18,987 nucleotides of DNA from an uncultured Eubacteriaceae bacterium (GTDB taxonomy: Bacteria; Bacillota; Clostridia; Eubacteriales; UBA1433), in the NCBI GenBank assembly GCA_937880125.1, contig CALFLU010000032.1, positions 1 through 18,987 on the forward strand. Direction: 5' to 3'. The notes under the pieces are model-generated. The model did no database searches. It saw only the letters and a program-made list of their open reading frames with translations, and was not told the origin of the DNA. The position numbers and the translations under genes were made by a program. Position 1 is the first letter of the stretch; each line of letters opens with the position of its first letter. Shown one piece after another: positions 6,165 through 14,038 of the stretch.

Positions 6165-8420
6165 TTATTTGCTTTTGTAATAATTCATCAAACATCCCGC
6201 CAGCAAAATCGCGCGCTCGTCCGCAGTCAATTCGCCTGTATGCAGCTGAATTTTCTCGGCTCCATCCTGCCTTAAAATATATGCATCAACGGTTTCATCT
6301 CCGTTTTGCAGGTGTGTTCTGATATCAGGTATATACAGCCACTCCCCTACGCAAAAGACTCTCTCTCCATCGTAAACAAAAGGAATCATTCCCCAGTTAA
6401 TCAGATTGGAGCGATATCTTTTCGTAGCATAAGAGGCCGCAATATTGGCACCGGCACCCAAAACCCGCTGCGATGAAGCAGCTTGTTCTCTGGCCGATCC
6501 ATCCCCCGGTTTTACGGCAAAAATGGTGCTGGCAACAGGGATATTTAGTATATCTTCTTCCTTCAAATGCCATTGCTTTTTTAATGTGGCAAGATACTGA
6601 CCTATCTCTTCCGAGTATTGCCCGTTTTGGCGAAGCTGTTCCATTTTTTGAACATCCTTTGCCCGCTGTACGTAATTTTTGTCTTTGCGCGAAAGCGTAT
6701 ATTCTGCCAGTTTCAACGGATTTGAGCGCAATGAAGAAATTTCTCCCGAAGGAATCAACTCATCTGTCGTCGTTACCGGATCCATAATTACCGACACTAC
6801 TTTGAGCAACATCGACTCACCCAAAGGCGGCAATGCGGGCCAATCGGCAATATTCGGGCCAAAAATCAGTTCTTCTTGGGGCTGCGCATTGCCCCAACCG
6901 TTATAGACTCTGCGGCGATATATTTCACTGTTATAGTTATATTGCGGCACGGTATAATCAACCTCAATTTCGTCTGCTGCGGTCAACACACCCTTATTCA
7001 TCGCCGTAGCGGCAATGCTCCTTGCATCCATCAATGCCACCGCCGCATATTGTCCGTCAGTGGGCTTGCTTCCTTCTCTGTTTTGGAAATTTCGTGTCGT
7101 ATGACGAACCGAAAGCCCCTGATGGTGCGGCACATCTCCCGCGCCAAAACACGGCCCGCAAAATGCCGTGCGAATAGTGGCTCCGCTAAGCATCAGTGTA
7201 TCTGCAACACCCTGACTGCTCAAAGCATGCATAACAGGCTGGCTTGCCGGATATACGCTAAGAGAAAATGCATCGTTGCCGATATCCTTTTTCTTTAATA
7301 TATCTGCTGCGGCAACGATATTTTCATACAACCCGCCGGCACACCCCGCAATCACCGCCTGCGTGCAATGCAAATTGCCTCCCGATATTTTATCTTTCAA
7401 AGAAAAGCCGATTTCTTCACCCAGCTCCTCTCTCCATTTCTTTTCCGTCAACACAAGAATATCTTCCAAATTGCTCTTCAATTCAGCAATGCTGTACACA
7501 TTGGACGGGTGAAAAGGCAAAGCAATATTCGGTTTGATTTTCGACAAATCCACGACAATACACCCGTCATAATACGCACCTTCTTTAGGTGACAGCGGTG
7601 CAAAATCCTCTTTTCTTCCGTGCAAAGTGAGATAGTCTTTTATTTTATCATCCGTTGCCCAAATAGAGCTAAGGCAGGTTGTCTCCGTTGTCATTACATC
7701 AATGCCGATGCGGTATTCTGCACTGAGGTCATCTATGCCCTCGCCCACAAATTCCATCACCGCATTTTTGACATATCCGTCGGCGAATGTCTCTTTGATA
7801 ATCTCTAAAGCCACATCATGCGGCCCGACACCATAACCCACGCGACCGGTTAAATAAACACAAACCACTTTCGGATAATCAATGTCGTAGGTCTTATCAA
7901 GCAGCTGCTTGGCTATTTCCCCTCCGCCTTCTCCCGCTGCCATGGTGCCCAAAGCGCCATAGCGCGTGTGGCTGTCTGATCCCATAATCATCTTTCCGCA
8001 GGATGCAAACGCTTCTCGCATATATTGATGAATTACGGCTTGATGCGCCGGCACATAAATGCCGCCGTATTTTTTTGCGGCGCTCAAACCAAAAATATGA
8101 TCGTCTTCGTTGATGGTGCCTCCCACGGCACACAGGCTGTTGTGACAATTTGTTAACACATAGGGTTTCGCAAATTTTTCCAGTCCGCTTGCTCTTGCCG
8201 TTTGTATAATCCCCACATAAGTAATGTCGTGAGATGCCAGTGCATCAAAGGACAAGCGCAGATGTTGCATATCGGCTCCGGCATTATGCTGTTTTAAAAT
8301 CTCATAGGAAATGGTTTGCTCTTTTCCCTTTTCTCTATCGAAGGCTTTTGCCTGTGGTGAATTTTGTGAAATAATTTGCCCCTCAACCAAAAATACTCCA
8401 CCATCATATTTTTTTATCAT
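6165..8420 (-). CDS. Aconitase-superfamily hydratase (YbhJ-like), substrate unknown
   Basis: A 751-residue iron-sulfur hydratase-type protein. The three cluster cysteines are present: Cys360 in AGCAGG, and Cys421 and Cys424 in FCGPCFG. Other aconitase landmarks are GSDSHT (147-152), TRNFQNRE (442-449, the region of the substrate-binding arginines) and GDGSAREQ (639-646, matching the swivel-domain GSSRE motif). It departs from true aconitase in three ways: GCAGG replaces the usual GCTNS around the first cluster Cys, GSAR replaces GSSR, and about 65 charged residues (about 560-625) lie before the swivel domain. These features resemble the poorly characterised YbhJ-like hydratases, so citrate is not assured as substrate. 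The start at 8420 is supported by GAGGTAGG just upstream. No citrate synthase or isocitrate dehydrogenase gene is adjacent. It is divergent from an E2-like gene. Confidence 0.85.
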   Translation of the reverse strand: MIKKYDGGVFLVEGQIISQNSPQAKAFDREKGKEQTISYEILKQHNAGADMQHLRLSFDALASHDITYVGIIQTARASGLEKFAKPYVLTNCHNSLCAVGGTINEDDHIFGLSAAKKYGGIYVPAHQAVIHQYMREAFASCGKMIMGSDSHTRYGALGTMAAGEGGGEIAKQLLDKTYDIDYPKVVCVYLTGRVGYGVGPHDVALEIIKETFADGYVKNAVMEFVGEGIDDLSAEYRIGIDVMTTETTCLSSIWATDDKIKDYLTLHGRKEDFAPLSPKEGAYYDGCIVVDLSKIKPNIALPFHPSNVYSIAELKSNLEDILVLTEKKWREELGEEIGFSLKDKISGGNLHCTQAVIAGCAGGLYENIVAAADILKKKDIGNDAFSLSVYPASQPVMHALSSQGVADTLMLSGATIRTAFCGPCFGAGDVPHHQGLSVRHTTRNFQNREGSKPTDGQYAAVALMDARSIAATAMNKGVLTAADEIEVDYTVPQYNYNSEIYRRRVYNGWGNAQPQEELIFGPNIADWPALPPLGESMLLKVVSVIMDPVTTTDELIPSGEISSLRSNPLKLAEYTLSRKDKNYVQRAKDVQKMEQLRQNGQYSEEIGQYLATLKKQWHLKEEDILNIPVASTIFAVKPGDGSAREQAASSQRVLGAGANIAASYATKRYRSNLINWGMIPFVYDGERVFCVGEWLYIPDIRTHLQNGDETVDAYILRQDGAEKIQLHTGELTADERAILLAGCLMNYYKSK

Positions 8421-8449
8421 AACCTACCTCTATAAACGTAATAACAAAT

Positions 8450-8477
8450 ATTTTACCACAGGATGAACCGATTGCAA
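8450..8477 (-). promoter_or_regulatory. Promoter of the hydratase gene
   Basis: On the minus strand TTGCAA (8472-8477), 16-nt spacer and TAAAAT (8450-8455). It gives a leader of about 22 nt before the ATG at 8420. It is the counterpart of the promoter at 8515-8543 in the same 166-bp divergent region. Confidence 0.6.
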
Positions 8478-8514
8478 AGAATCTCTTTAAATATCCGATT
8501 TTCTTAAGTATTCC

Positions 8515-8543
8515 TTTACTTTTGTTAACAAAAAAACTATAAT
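8515..8543 (+). promoter_or_regulatory. Promoter of the E2-like gene with a palindrome in its spacer
   Basis: On the plus strand TTTACT (8515-8520), 17-nt spacer and TATAAT (8538-8543). A perfect 14-bp palindrome, TTTTGTTAACAAAA (8520-8533), fills most of the spacer, an ideal place for a repressor site. It does not fit the 18-bp Rex consensus because the half-sites abut. Confidence 0.6.
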
Positions 8544-8586
8544 CTTTGATTAGAGTAAATAAACCGATTCTTGAGGACTGACTGTT

Positions 8587-9423
8587 ATGTTTAACAAAAG
8601 AACCGATGGCACCTACACGCGCCCAAGTGACCCTTTTTTTCGCGTGATGGCAAATATTATGCCCACCCGCGCAGAGTCGCAAGTACTTTATGAGCACACT
8701 TTTGATGCCGATATTTTGACCGATTATTTAAAGTCGCAGCATAACAATCCTTCCGGTATGACCTTTCTTTCACTGTTTATTGCCTGCTATGTCCGTATGC
8801 TCAAAGAGCATCCGCAAATCAACCGTTTTATCGTCAATCGCAGACTCTATGCACGCGAAGAGATTCACATTGCCTTTGTCATCAAAAAACGGCTGAATGC
8901 AACGGCAGACGAAACAGCCATCAAGCTGGTGTTTACGGGCAATGAAACGTTACAACAAATTCACGAAACCGTGGAAACCGAAATCAAGAAGAATATGATG
9001 ACCGACAACGAAAACGAAACCGACTCGCTGGCAAAGTTTTTCAACAAACTGCCCAATGGGCTGATTCGCTTTGGCGTGGGGCTCTGCAAATTTGCAGATG
9101 CACACAACATGCTGCCCAAAGCCGTTATCAATGCCAGCCCTTTTCATTGCAGTATGTTTATTACCTACGTAAAATCGATTAAACTCGATCGTGTTTTTCA
9201 TCATCTCTATAACTTTGGCACCTGCAGCGTATTTGCCGGAATCGGCAAAACCATTACGCGTGCGGGACTTGCACAAAACGAATTTACCGCAAAGCGAACC
9301 ATATCGGTTGCCTATGTCATTGACGAACGCATCTGCGACGGCTACACCATGGCCAAAGCGTTTCAAACCGTAGAAAAACTGCTGAAAAATCCCGCATTAT
9401 TGGAACAATCCTTTACACAATAA
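8587..9423 (+). CDS. Stand-alone E2/chloramphenicol-acetyltransferase-fold protein with altered active site
   Basis: A 278-residue protein resembling the catalytic domain of 2-oxo acid dehydrogenase E2 acyltransferases and the related CAT fold, but with no lipoyl domain and no peripheral-subunit-binding domain. The best evidence is the C-terminal segment ISVAYVIDERICDGYTMAKA (239-258), which lines up with the E2/CAT active-site pattern HRxxDG. Supporting features are the FLSLFIACYVRML helix (60-72) and GTCSVFAGIGK (211-221). The catalytic His of that pattern is Glu247 here, while Arg248, Asp251 and Gly252 are kept, so ordinary acyl transfer is doubtful. GAGG (8573-8576) upstream supports the start. 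It is divergent from the hydratase and ends in its own terminator. No E1 or E3 genes are nearby. Function unknown; the fold call is by motif only. Confidence 0.75.
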   Translation: MFNKRTDGTYTRPSDPFFRVMANIMPTRAESQVLYEHTFDADILTDYLKSQHNNPSGMTFLSLFIACYVRMLKEHPQINRFIVNRRLYAREEIHIAFVIKKRLNATADETAIKLVFTGNETLQQIHETVETEIKKNMMTDNENETDSLAKFFNKLPNGLIRFGVGLCKFADAHNMLPKAVINASPFHCSMFITYVKSIKLDRVFHHLYNFGTCSVFAGIGKTITRAGLAQNEFTAKRTISVAYVIDERICDGYTMAKAFQTVEKLLKNPALLEQSFTQ

Positions 9424-9453
9424 AAAAACCGATGCAATTGCATCGGTTTTTTT
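9423..9453. terminator. Bidirectional terminator between the E2-like and M23 peptidase genes
   Basis: A perfect self-complementary stretch centred on the AATT at 9436-9439, with CCGATGCA (9429-9436) mirrored by TGCATCGG (9439-9446). It is flanked by an A run on the left and a T run on the right, so it serves both convergent genes. Confidence 0.9.
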
Positions 9454-9454
9454 A

Positions 9455-10594
9455 TTACTTCAAAACCCATCCTACGGGGTTTACCACATTTCCGTTTTCT
9501 CGTACCTCAAAGTGCAGATGCGGCCCGGTAGATACGCCGGTGGAACCGATATAGCCAATTACCTGACCCATGGTTACAATCTGCCCCTGGGATACGGCAT
9601 ACCTGCTCAAATGGCCAAACACCATCGTAACACCGCCGCCCATATCAATGATAATACAATTTCCATACCCGCCGAAACTCCTTGCCAAAATCACTACGCC
9701 GTTTCCGGGTGCTACAATTTTGGCACCCATGCTCGCGGGAATATCAATACCCGCATGAAAACGCCTGACGCCGTATACGGGGTGGATTCTATATCCAAAG
9801 GGACTGCTGATCCACAGACAACTGGGAGTCGGCCACATATAGCGCCCTTTTACATTCTGATAATCCTTGTCTTTGCCCACAGATTCCGCAATGATCAATC
9901 TTTGCACCGCAGCGGCATCCGCCTCTTCCTGTGCCAAAATTTTCTCTAATGCGCCCTTGTCGTTAAACATCTGATCCATCAGTTTTTGTTTGTCCGCACG
10001 CACCGCCACCTGGGCGTCACGCGCATTTTTAATATCTTGCTTATATGCCTCCAATGCCAATTTATCTTGTTCTATTTGTTGCTTTTTTAATGCAATTTCG
10101 TTTTCAATGCGCAACAGCTCGTCAAATATGCCTTTATCAAAATCCATCAATACTTTAATGGCATCAATGCGGCTGATTAAATCCGCAATGCTTTCAGAGG
10201 AAAACAATATCTGCGCATAGTCCATATTTCCGTACATATACATCACTTGAATGCGCTCATCGGCAACTTTCTTGTGCTCAATGCGTTTGTCTTCCGCAAT
10301 CTTCAATTCTTGCATGGTCTTTTCCAAATTAATCTGCGTTTGCTTGATTTGTGCATTGATATCAGCGATTTGCGCTTCCATTTGATCAATGGCATTGTCA
10401 ATTTTTTTTGCCTCAGCGGTAATGGCATTGATATTGCCCTTCAGCTGATTGATTTTATCTTGCGTTATCGCAATATCGTTTTTAATACGATCCAATTTTT
10501 CTTTGTTGGTTTCTGCCAACACGCCCAGCGTGGACGACATAAGAAAAACAACAATCAACAACAAACAAAGTGCCTTCTTTTTTAATTGTCTCAT
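9455..10594 (-). CDS. Secreted coiled-coil M23 peptidase of the FtsEX operon (EnvC-like)
   Basis: Exported peptidoglycan endopeptidase-type protein, likely acting at the wall under FtsEX control. The 379 residues comprise a signal peptide (1-27, ending GVLA), a long heptad-rich coiled coil (about 30-235) and a C-terminal M23/LytM domain (about 260-375). All zinc and catalytic residues of an active M23 enzyme are visible: His280 and Asp284 in HAGID, His328 in GHLS, and His359 and His361 in HLHF. This contrasts with E. coli EnvC, whose LytM domain is degenerate. The ATG at 10594 follows GAGGTG and lies 4 nt after the ftsX stop, so translation is probably coupled. It is the last gene of the unit that begins at 13908. 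In the PcsB/CwlO/EnvC class the coiled coil contacts the FtsX extracellular loop (known for relatives, inferred here). Confidence 0.92.
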   Translation of the reverse strand: MRQLKKKALCLLLIVVFLMSSTLGVLAETNKEKLDRIKNDIAITQDKINQLKGNINAITAEAKKIDNAIDQMEAQIADINAQIKQTQINLEKTMQELKIAEDKRIEHKKVADERIQVMYMYGNMDYAQILFSSESIADLISRIDAIKVLMDFDKGIFDELLRIENEIALKKQQIEQDKLALEAYKQDIKNARDAQVAVRADKQKLMDQMFNDKGALEKILAQEEADAAAVQRLIIAESVGKDKDYQNVKGRYMWPTPSCLWISSPFGYRIHPVYGVRRFHAGIDIPASMGAKIVAPGNGVVILARSFGGYGNCIIIDMGGGVTMVFGHLSRYAVSQGQIVTMGQVIGYIGSTGVSTGPHLHFEVRENGNVVNPVGWVLK

Positions 10595-10598
10595 TTGT

Positions 10599-11501
10599 TC
10601 ACCTCGATGTACGCAGAAATTTACTGACCGAAATCAGGCTGCCGGCTGCACCAATCACAAAGCCGTAGATTAAAAAGTATATTGCAATCTGATAAATAAC
10701 CATACCAAAGGGCGCCAACGTCGTGCTCAGCGGAAGTGCGGCATTGACCTGCATCATTCCCAAAATCATCGTGTATGCACCGCGAATCAGCAAAATCGCC
10801 GCACCGGCACCAATGAGTCCCAGCACACTGCCCTCAATGATAAAAGGCATTTGAATATAGGCATTGCTTGCCCCGACATATTTCATAATCTCCACATCGT
10901 CGCGACGCGCATAAATGGTCAACTTAATGGTGTTGTAAATGGTAAACAAACTCACGAGACTCAAAATCACCACAATCACGAAACTCACCATGTTGATGGC
11001 TCTGTTAAATCTGAGCAAAACGTCCACATATTCTTTGCCGTACACCACATCCGTCACGCCTTCTTGTGCCATGACGGTGTCGTAGATGTTTTCCAAATAA
11101 GCGGCATCATCCACCTTCACAACATAAGAGCGCGGCAGCGGGTTGCCGTTTTGCGCATATCCTTGCAGCAATTTATCTTCGTTTTCCCCAAACCAAGAGG
11201 CAAATTCTTCCAATGCTTTTTCTTTGGAAAGATACTCCACAGTGGCAACATGGGGTGTTGCTTTTATAAATTCTCCGATTTCGCTCACCCGTTCGTCTGC
11301 GATGTTGTCTGAAAGATAAATCTTCATTTCAAGGCTTTCTTCCACCTGCTTGACAACATAGTTTACGTTGATGGCCAAAATAAGAATAATGCCCATAATA
11401 ATCAAAGCAGCTACCACCGAAGCAATGGAGGCCGTGCTCATCAGCGTATTTCTTTTGATGTTGTGGTAAGCATCTCTAAAAAAGTTAAAAAAAGTTCTCA
11501 A
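10599..11501 (-). CDS. ftsX: Cell division ABC transporter permease FtsX
   Basis: A 300-residue membrane protein that transmits FtsE ATP hydrolysis across the membrane to a peptidoglycan hydrolase. The topology matches FtsX: a cytoplasmic N-terminal amphipathic segment, TM1 (about 22-48), a large extracellular domain (about 50-168), then TM2 (170-195), TM3 (218-245) and TM4 (264-293). Between TM2 and TM3 is the cytoplasmic segment RRDDVEIMKYVGAS, typical of the family. The start codon is TTG at 11501, which overlaps the TGA of ftsE; a GGGGGG run lies 8 nt upstream as ribosome binding site. It is followed within 4 nt by the M23 peptidase gene. The call is supported by sequence, topology and gene order. 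Confidence 0.94.
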   Translation of the reverse strand: MRTFFNFFRDAYHNIKRNTLMSTASIASVVAALIIMGIILILAINVNYVVKQVEESLEMKIYLSDNIADERVSEIGEFIKATPHVATVEYLSKEKALEEFASWFGENEDKLLQGYAQNGNPLPRSYVVKVDDAAYLENIYDTVMAQEGVTDVVYGKEYVDVLLRFNRAINMVSFVIVVILSLVSLFTIYNTIKLTIYARRDDVEIMKYVGASNAYIQMPFIIEGSVLGLIGAGAAILLIRGAYTMILGMMQVNAALPLSTTLAPFGMVIYQIAIYFLIYGFVIGAAGSLISVSKFLRTSR

Positions 11502-12178
11502 TAAAAATACCCCCCTTGCCTGTCGCCTTTCACCAAACCGCGATCCAAAATAATCACGCGCTTGTTAAAAGCATCCACCACTTGCTTGTCGTGTGTCGCC
11601 ATAACAATCGTCGTTCCGAATTTATTAATGTTTTCCAATAATTTCATAATGCCAAAGGACGTTCTCGGATCCAAATTTCCCGTAGGCTCATCGCAAATCA
11701 ATATATCCGGCCCGTTGATAATGGCTCTTGCAATGGCGACTCGCTGCCGCTCACCGCCGGACATGGCAACAGGATAGCGCTCGGCCATGCCGTCCAAGCC
11801 CACTATTTCCAATACTTGCAATACGCGTTTTCTGATTGTCTTGGAGTCGCGCCTCAATACTTCCATGGCAAAAGCAACATTTTCAAAAACGGTCTTGCCC
11901 TCAAGCAACTTAAAATCTTGAAAGACCACACCCATTCTGCGTCTGAGTCTTTGCACTTCCGCTTTTTTCAGAGTTTTTGTGTTGATTTCATTCAGCAAGA
12001 TTTTTCCGTCGCTGGGATCAAAATCTTTGAGTATCAATCGCAGAAAAGTGCTTTTTCCCGCACCGCTCGGTCCGACCAAAAACACAAATTCGCCCTTTTC
12101 AATATGTAATTGAATATTTTTCAGTGCGAAAAGTTCATTTCCGTCATAAGTTTTTGACACATTTTCAAACTTAATCAT
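11498..12178 (-). CDS. ftsE: Cell division ATP-binding protein FtsE
   Basis: A 226-residue ABC ATPase that pairs with FtsX at the inner face of the membrane. It has Walker A GPSGAGKST (36-44), Q-loop VVFQD (84-88), signature MSGGERQRVA (139-148), Walker B ILICDEPTGNLD (159-170) and H-loop His196 in ATHD. The short length without a C-terminal regulatory domain and the DEPTGNLD form are standard for FtsE. The ATG at 12178 is preceded by a modest purine-rich AGAGAG site. Its stop overlaps the TTG start of ftsX, so the two are co-translated. Upstream by 29 nt is the peptidoglycan-binding-repeat gene, which places ftsE inside a longer wall-remodelling operon. Confidence 0.95.
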   Translation of the reverse strand: MIKFENVSKTYDGNELFALKNIQLHIEKGEFVFLVGPSGAGKSTFLRLILKDFDPSDGKILLNEINTKTLKKAEVQRLRRRMGVVFQDFKLLEGKTVFENVAFAMEVLRRDSKTIRKRVLQVLEIVGLDGMAERYPVAMSGGERQRVAIARAIINGPDILICDEPTGNLDPRTSFGIMKLLENINKFGTTIVMATHDKQVVDAFNKRVIILDRGLVKGDRQGGYFY

Positions 12179-12207
12179 TTTTTCTCTCTATGCTGCCGCT
12201 CTTCAAA

Positions 12208-13026
12208 CTACAGAGCCTCCAGCAAGCTCCTGGTTGCTTTGTCCATCTCACCGGTAATGGGCAAGTTCTTTTCCGTCTGAAATTTTTCCACTGCCGTCTT
12301 TGTATTTTGGTCAAAGGTGCCACTGGCCGCACCCGTCAAATAACCGTGGGTAATCAAAATGCGCTGCATGGCAGCAACTTCTTCGCCGGTTTTGCCTATC
12401 TTATAGGCATAGTCTTCCTGCTCCAAAGCCTCCTGCGTGGCAACGTCCAATTTTCCGCTTTGCGGCAGACCTTTGTTTTTTTGATACTGACTCACCGCTG
12501 TCGTGGTAACATCCCCAAAATTGCCTGTCGGATACACGTTGAGGTAATCGGTAAAATACAAAACCAGTTGATATTTTTTAATCTCTTCACCCGTTTTTCC
12601 AAGCACATATTCGGGCTTTTCGCCATTGAGCGCATCAATGAGGATCTGGTCAATTACGATATTTTGCTCCATGCCTTTTGCCGCTTGATATTTTGTCACG
12701 GCTTGCTGCATCGTCTCATCATAGACGTTGTCTTGCGGCTGTTGCTCAAGATAGTCTAAATAGTATAACTTGTATTTCAAAATCAATATTTGCTCGTTTT
12801 GCACACCGGGTGCATATTGAGTCGCCATATTTCCTGCACCGCCGGATGCATTGGCCAAGTTGCCCATGGTCAACAAACTGCCGTATTCTTCTTTTGCCAC
12901 CACAGTCATAATCGTATCATTTAATCCCAGCTGTGCGGAATATTTTGTAATGTCCTGTGCGGCAAATGAAGCACCCGACCAAAGAAGCACTACGGTAATC
13001 AGAATATACAACAACCCTTTTTTCAT
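12208..13026 (-). CDS. Secreted protein with three peptidoglycan-binding_1-type repeats, no catalytic domain
   Basis: A 272-residue exported protein with a signal peptide (about 1-22, ending SFA). An Ala/Gly-rich stretch follows, then three consecutive repeats of roughly 60 residues (about 79-136, 140-201, 209-272). The last two begin with a nearly identical GKTGEE block, and each carries the pattern hydrophobic-LQ/YQ...Y...G.F...T..AV..(F/Y)Q...(G/N)LP..G..D..T...L, typical of the PG_binding_1 fold found in muramidases and spore-cortex hydrolases. No hydrolase domain is fused, so it is probably a wall-binding partner or anchor. It sits 21 nt after the DUF4438-like gene and 29 nt before ftsE, with GAGGAC upstream of its ATG. 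A role with FtsEX and the M23 enzyme is inferred from position only. Confidence 0.85.
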   Translation of the reverse strand: MKKGLLYILITVVLLWSGASFAAQDITKYSAQLGLNDTIMTVVAKEEYGSLLTMGNLANASGGAGNMATQYAPGVQNEQILILKYKLYYLDYLEQQPQDNVYDETMQQAVTKYQAAKGMEQNIVIDQILIDALNGEKPEYVLGKTGEEIKKYQLVLYFTDYLNVYPTGNFGDVTTTAVSQYQKNKGLPQSGKLDVATQEALEQEDYAYKIGKTGEEVAAMQRILITHGYLTGAASGTFDQNTKTAVEKFQTEKNLPITGEMDKATRSLLEAL

Positions 13027-13047
13027 CTTCTGTCCTCAATCATTTTT

Positions 13048-13908
13048 CTACTTCTTCGCAAGCAACGTGCCAATGTTGGCTCCGTCGTCAATCACCGGCT
13101 TTATCTGTTCGGCTTTTCCCGTTAAAAGCATACATACGCCCGGACCATGTCCCGATTGAATGCAGTCAGAATGCACAACCACCCCTACACTCACAAATCC
13201 CTTTCGATATGCCACGCCATAGCGGGTGTCGTGATCGACAATCATCACCATATCTCCAAGGCGCAATTTGCCGACACCAAATTCTTCCATTGCTTCACTG
13301 TCTGATGTCATAATGTCATAGTCCCCGCTGTGCATGGAACCCGAACCCACGCCGGAGCCCATGAGATAGGCAGGCACCACCGTGCAAACCGGCACGTGCA
13401 AAACGCCGTCTTTTGCCGTTATATTCCATTTTTCCAACAATTCGGCAGAAAGATTCAAGCATTTAATATCCGGATGATCTGCAAGTTTCAACCCTTGCCC
13501 ACAGGCTTTGATTTGAATTTTATCGCCAATCATCATTTTTTCTAAATCGCTTTGTTCAAACTGAACCAGCACATGTTCGATGCCACCATGGGTGCCCGAA
13601 ACATAGCCCACAGCACCGCTGGCCTCTCCTGATACCACCTTGGCTTCGTTGCCCACACACGAAATCGTGTTTAAGGCTTCGTTGTATTTTGCTTCAGGAT
13701 TTTTGATGCTCACACCGGGCTCAATATGGTCACCCTCCCAACCAAATGCGCTGTCGCCGATTTTTACATTGTAGACAATGCCGCCCACGCCGGGCAACAC
13801 CAGTGGCTGACCTTGGTTGTTTACACGATAGGCCCCACTGCGCGGCGGATGTGCAATTTCGCCCATCACAGATTGAATGACCAATTTATCTTTATTTGTT
13901 TTTAACAT
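13048..13908 (-). CDS. DUF4438-like protein of unknown function
   Basis: A 286-residue protein without signal peptide or membrane segment. It is rich in Gly, Val and Asp, suggesting a compact beta-rich enzyme or binding protein. Landmarks are HPPRSGAYRVN (20-30), LPGVGGIVYNVKIGDSAFGWEGDHIEPG (38-65), GTHGGIEHVLV, the GSGVGSGSMHSGDYDIMTSD region, DMVMIVDHDTRYG and VVHSDCIQSGHGPGV. Several His and Asp residues sit in well-defined motifs that could bind metal. Overall length and the GDHIEPG and SMHSGDYDIMT features agree with what I recall of DUF4438 proteins of anaerobes and Thermotogae, but that match is from memory. AGAGG lies 8 nt before the ATG at 13908. It is the first gene of the unit running through ftsEX to the M23 peptidase. 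No function should be assigned from this. Confidence 0.7.
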   Translation of the reverse strand: MLKTNKDKLVIQSVMGEIAHPPRSGAYRVNNQGQPLVLPGVGGIVYNVKIGDSAFGWEGDHIEPGVSIKNPEAKYNEALNTISCVGNEAKVVSGEASGAVGYVSGTHGGIEHVLVQFEQSDLEKMMIGDKIQIKACGQGLKLADHPDIKCLNLSAELLEKWNITAKDGVLHVPVCTVVPAYLMGSGVGSGSMHSGDYDIMTSDSEAMEEFGVGKLRLGDMVMIVDHDTRYGVAYRKGFVSVGVVVHSDCIQSGHGPGVCMLLTGKAEQIKPVIDDGANIGTLLAKK

Positions 13909-13928
13909 ATAATTTTCCTCTCGCTTTG

Positions 13929-13979
13929 CTTTGATGTAATCTATTATATTATTTTACATCAAAGTCTCTGTAATTTCAA
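13929..13979 (-). promoter_or_regulatory. Promoter with inverted-repeat operator ahead of the DUF4438-ftsEX unit
   Basis: On the minus strand TTGAAA (13974-13979), 17-nt spacer and TAAAAT (13951-13956). A perfect 11-bp inverted repeat, CTTTGATGTAA at 13929-13939 and its complement at 13954-13964 with a 14-nt centre, overlaps the -10 and spacer with one arm and the start region with the other. There is no U tract after it, so an operator is likelier than a terminator. A second TATAAT (13943-13948) lies in the centre. Confidence 0.65.
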
Positions 13980-14038
13980 CACTGCATTCTCTCTGTAATC
14001 GCTGCAGTAATTGATTTTGATGATGTGTCCATACCAAG

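Noticed and set aside
8520..8533. Canonical Rex operator before the E2-like gene
   Set aside because: Half-sites abut without the 4-bp centre and the extra AA/TT of the 18-bp consensus; kept only as an unidentified palindrome.
10851..11312. 153-codon plus-strand open frame, His-rich
   Set aside because: Antisense to ftsX; the His richness reflects reverse-read codons and not a metal-binding protein.
12190..12759. 189-codon plus-strand open frame
   Set aside because: Lies antisense inside the peptidoglycan-binding-repeat gene, has no ribosome binding site and no recognisable domain.
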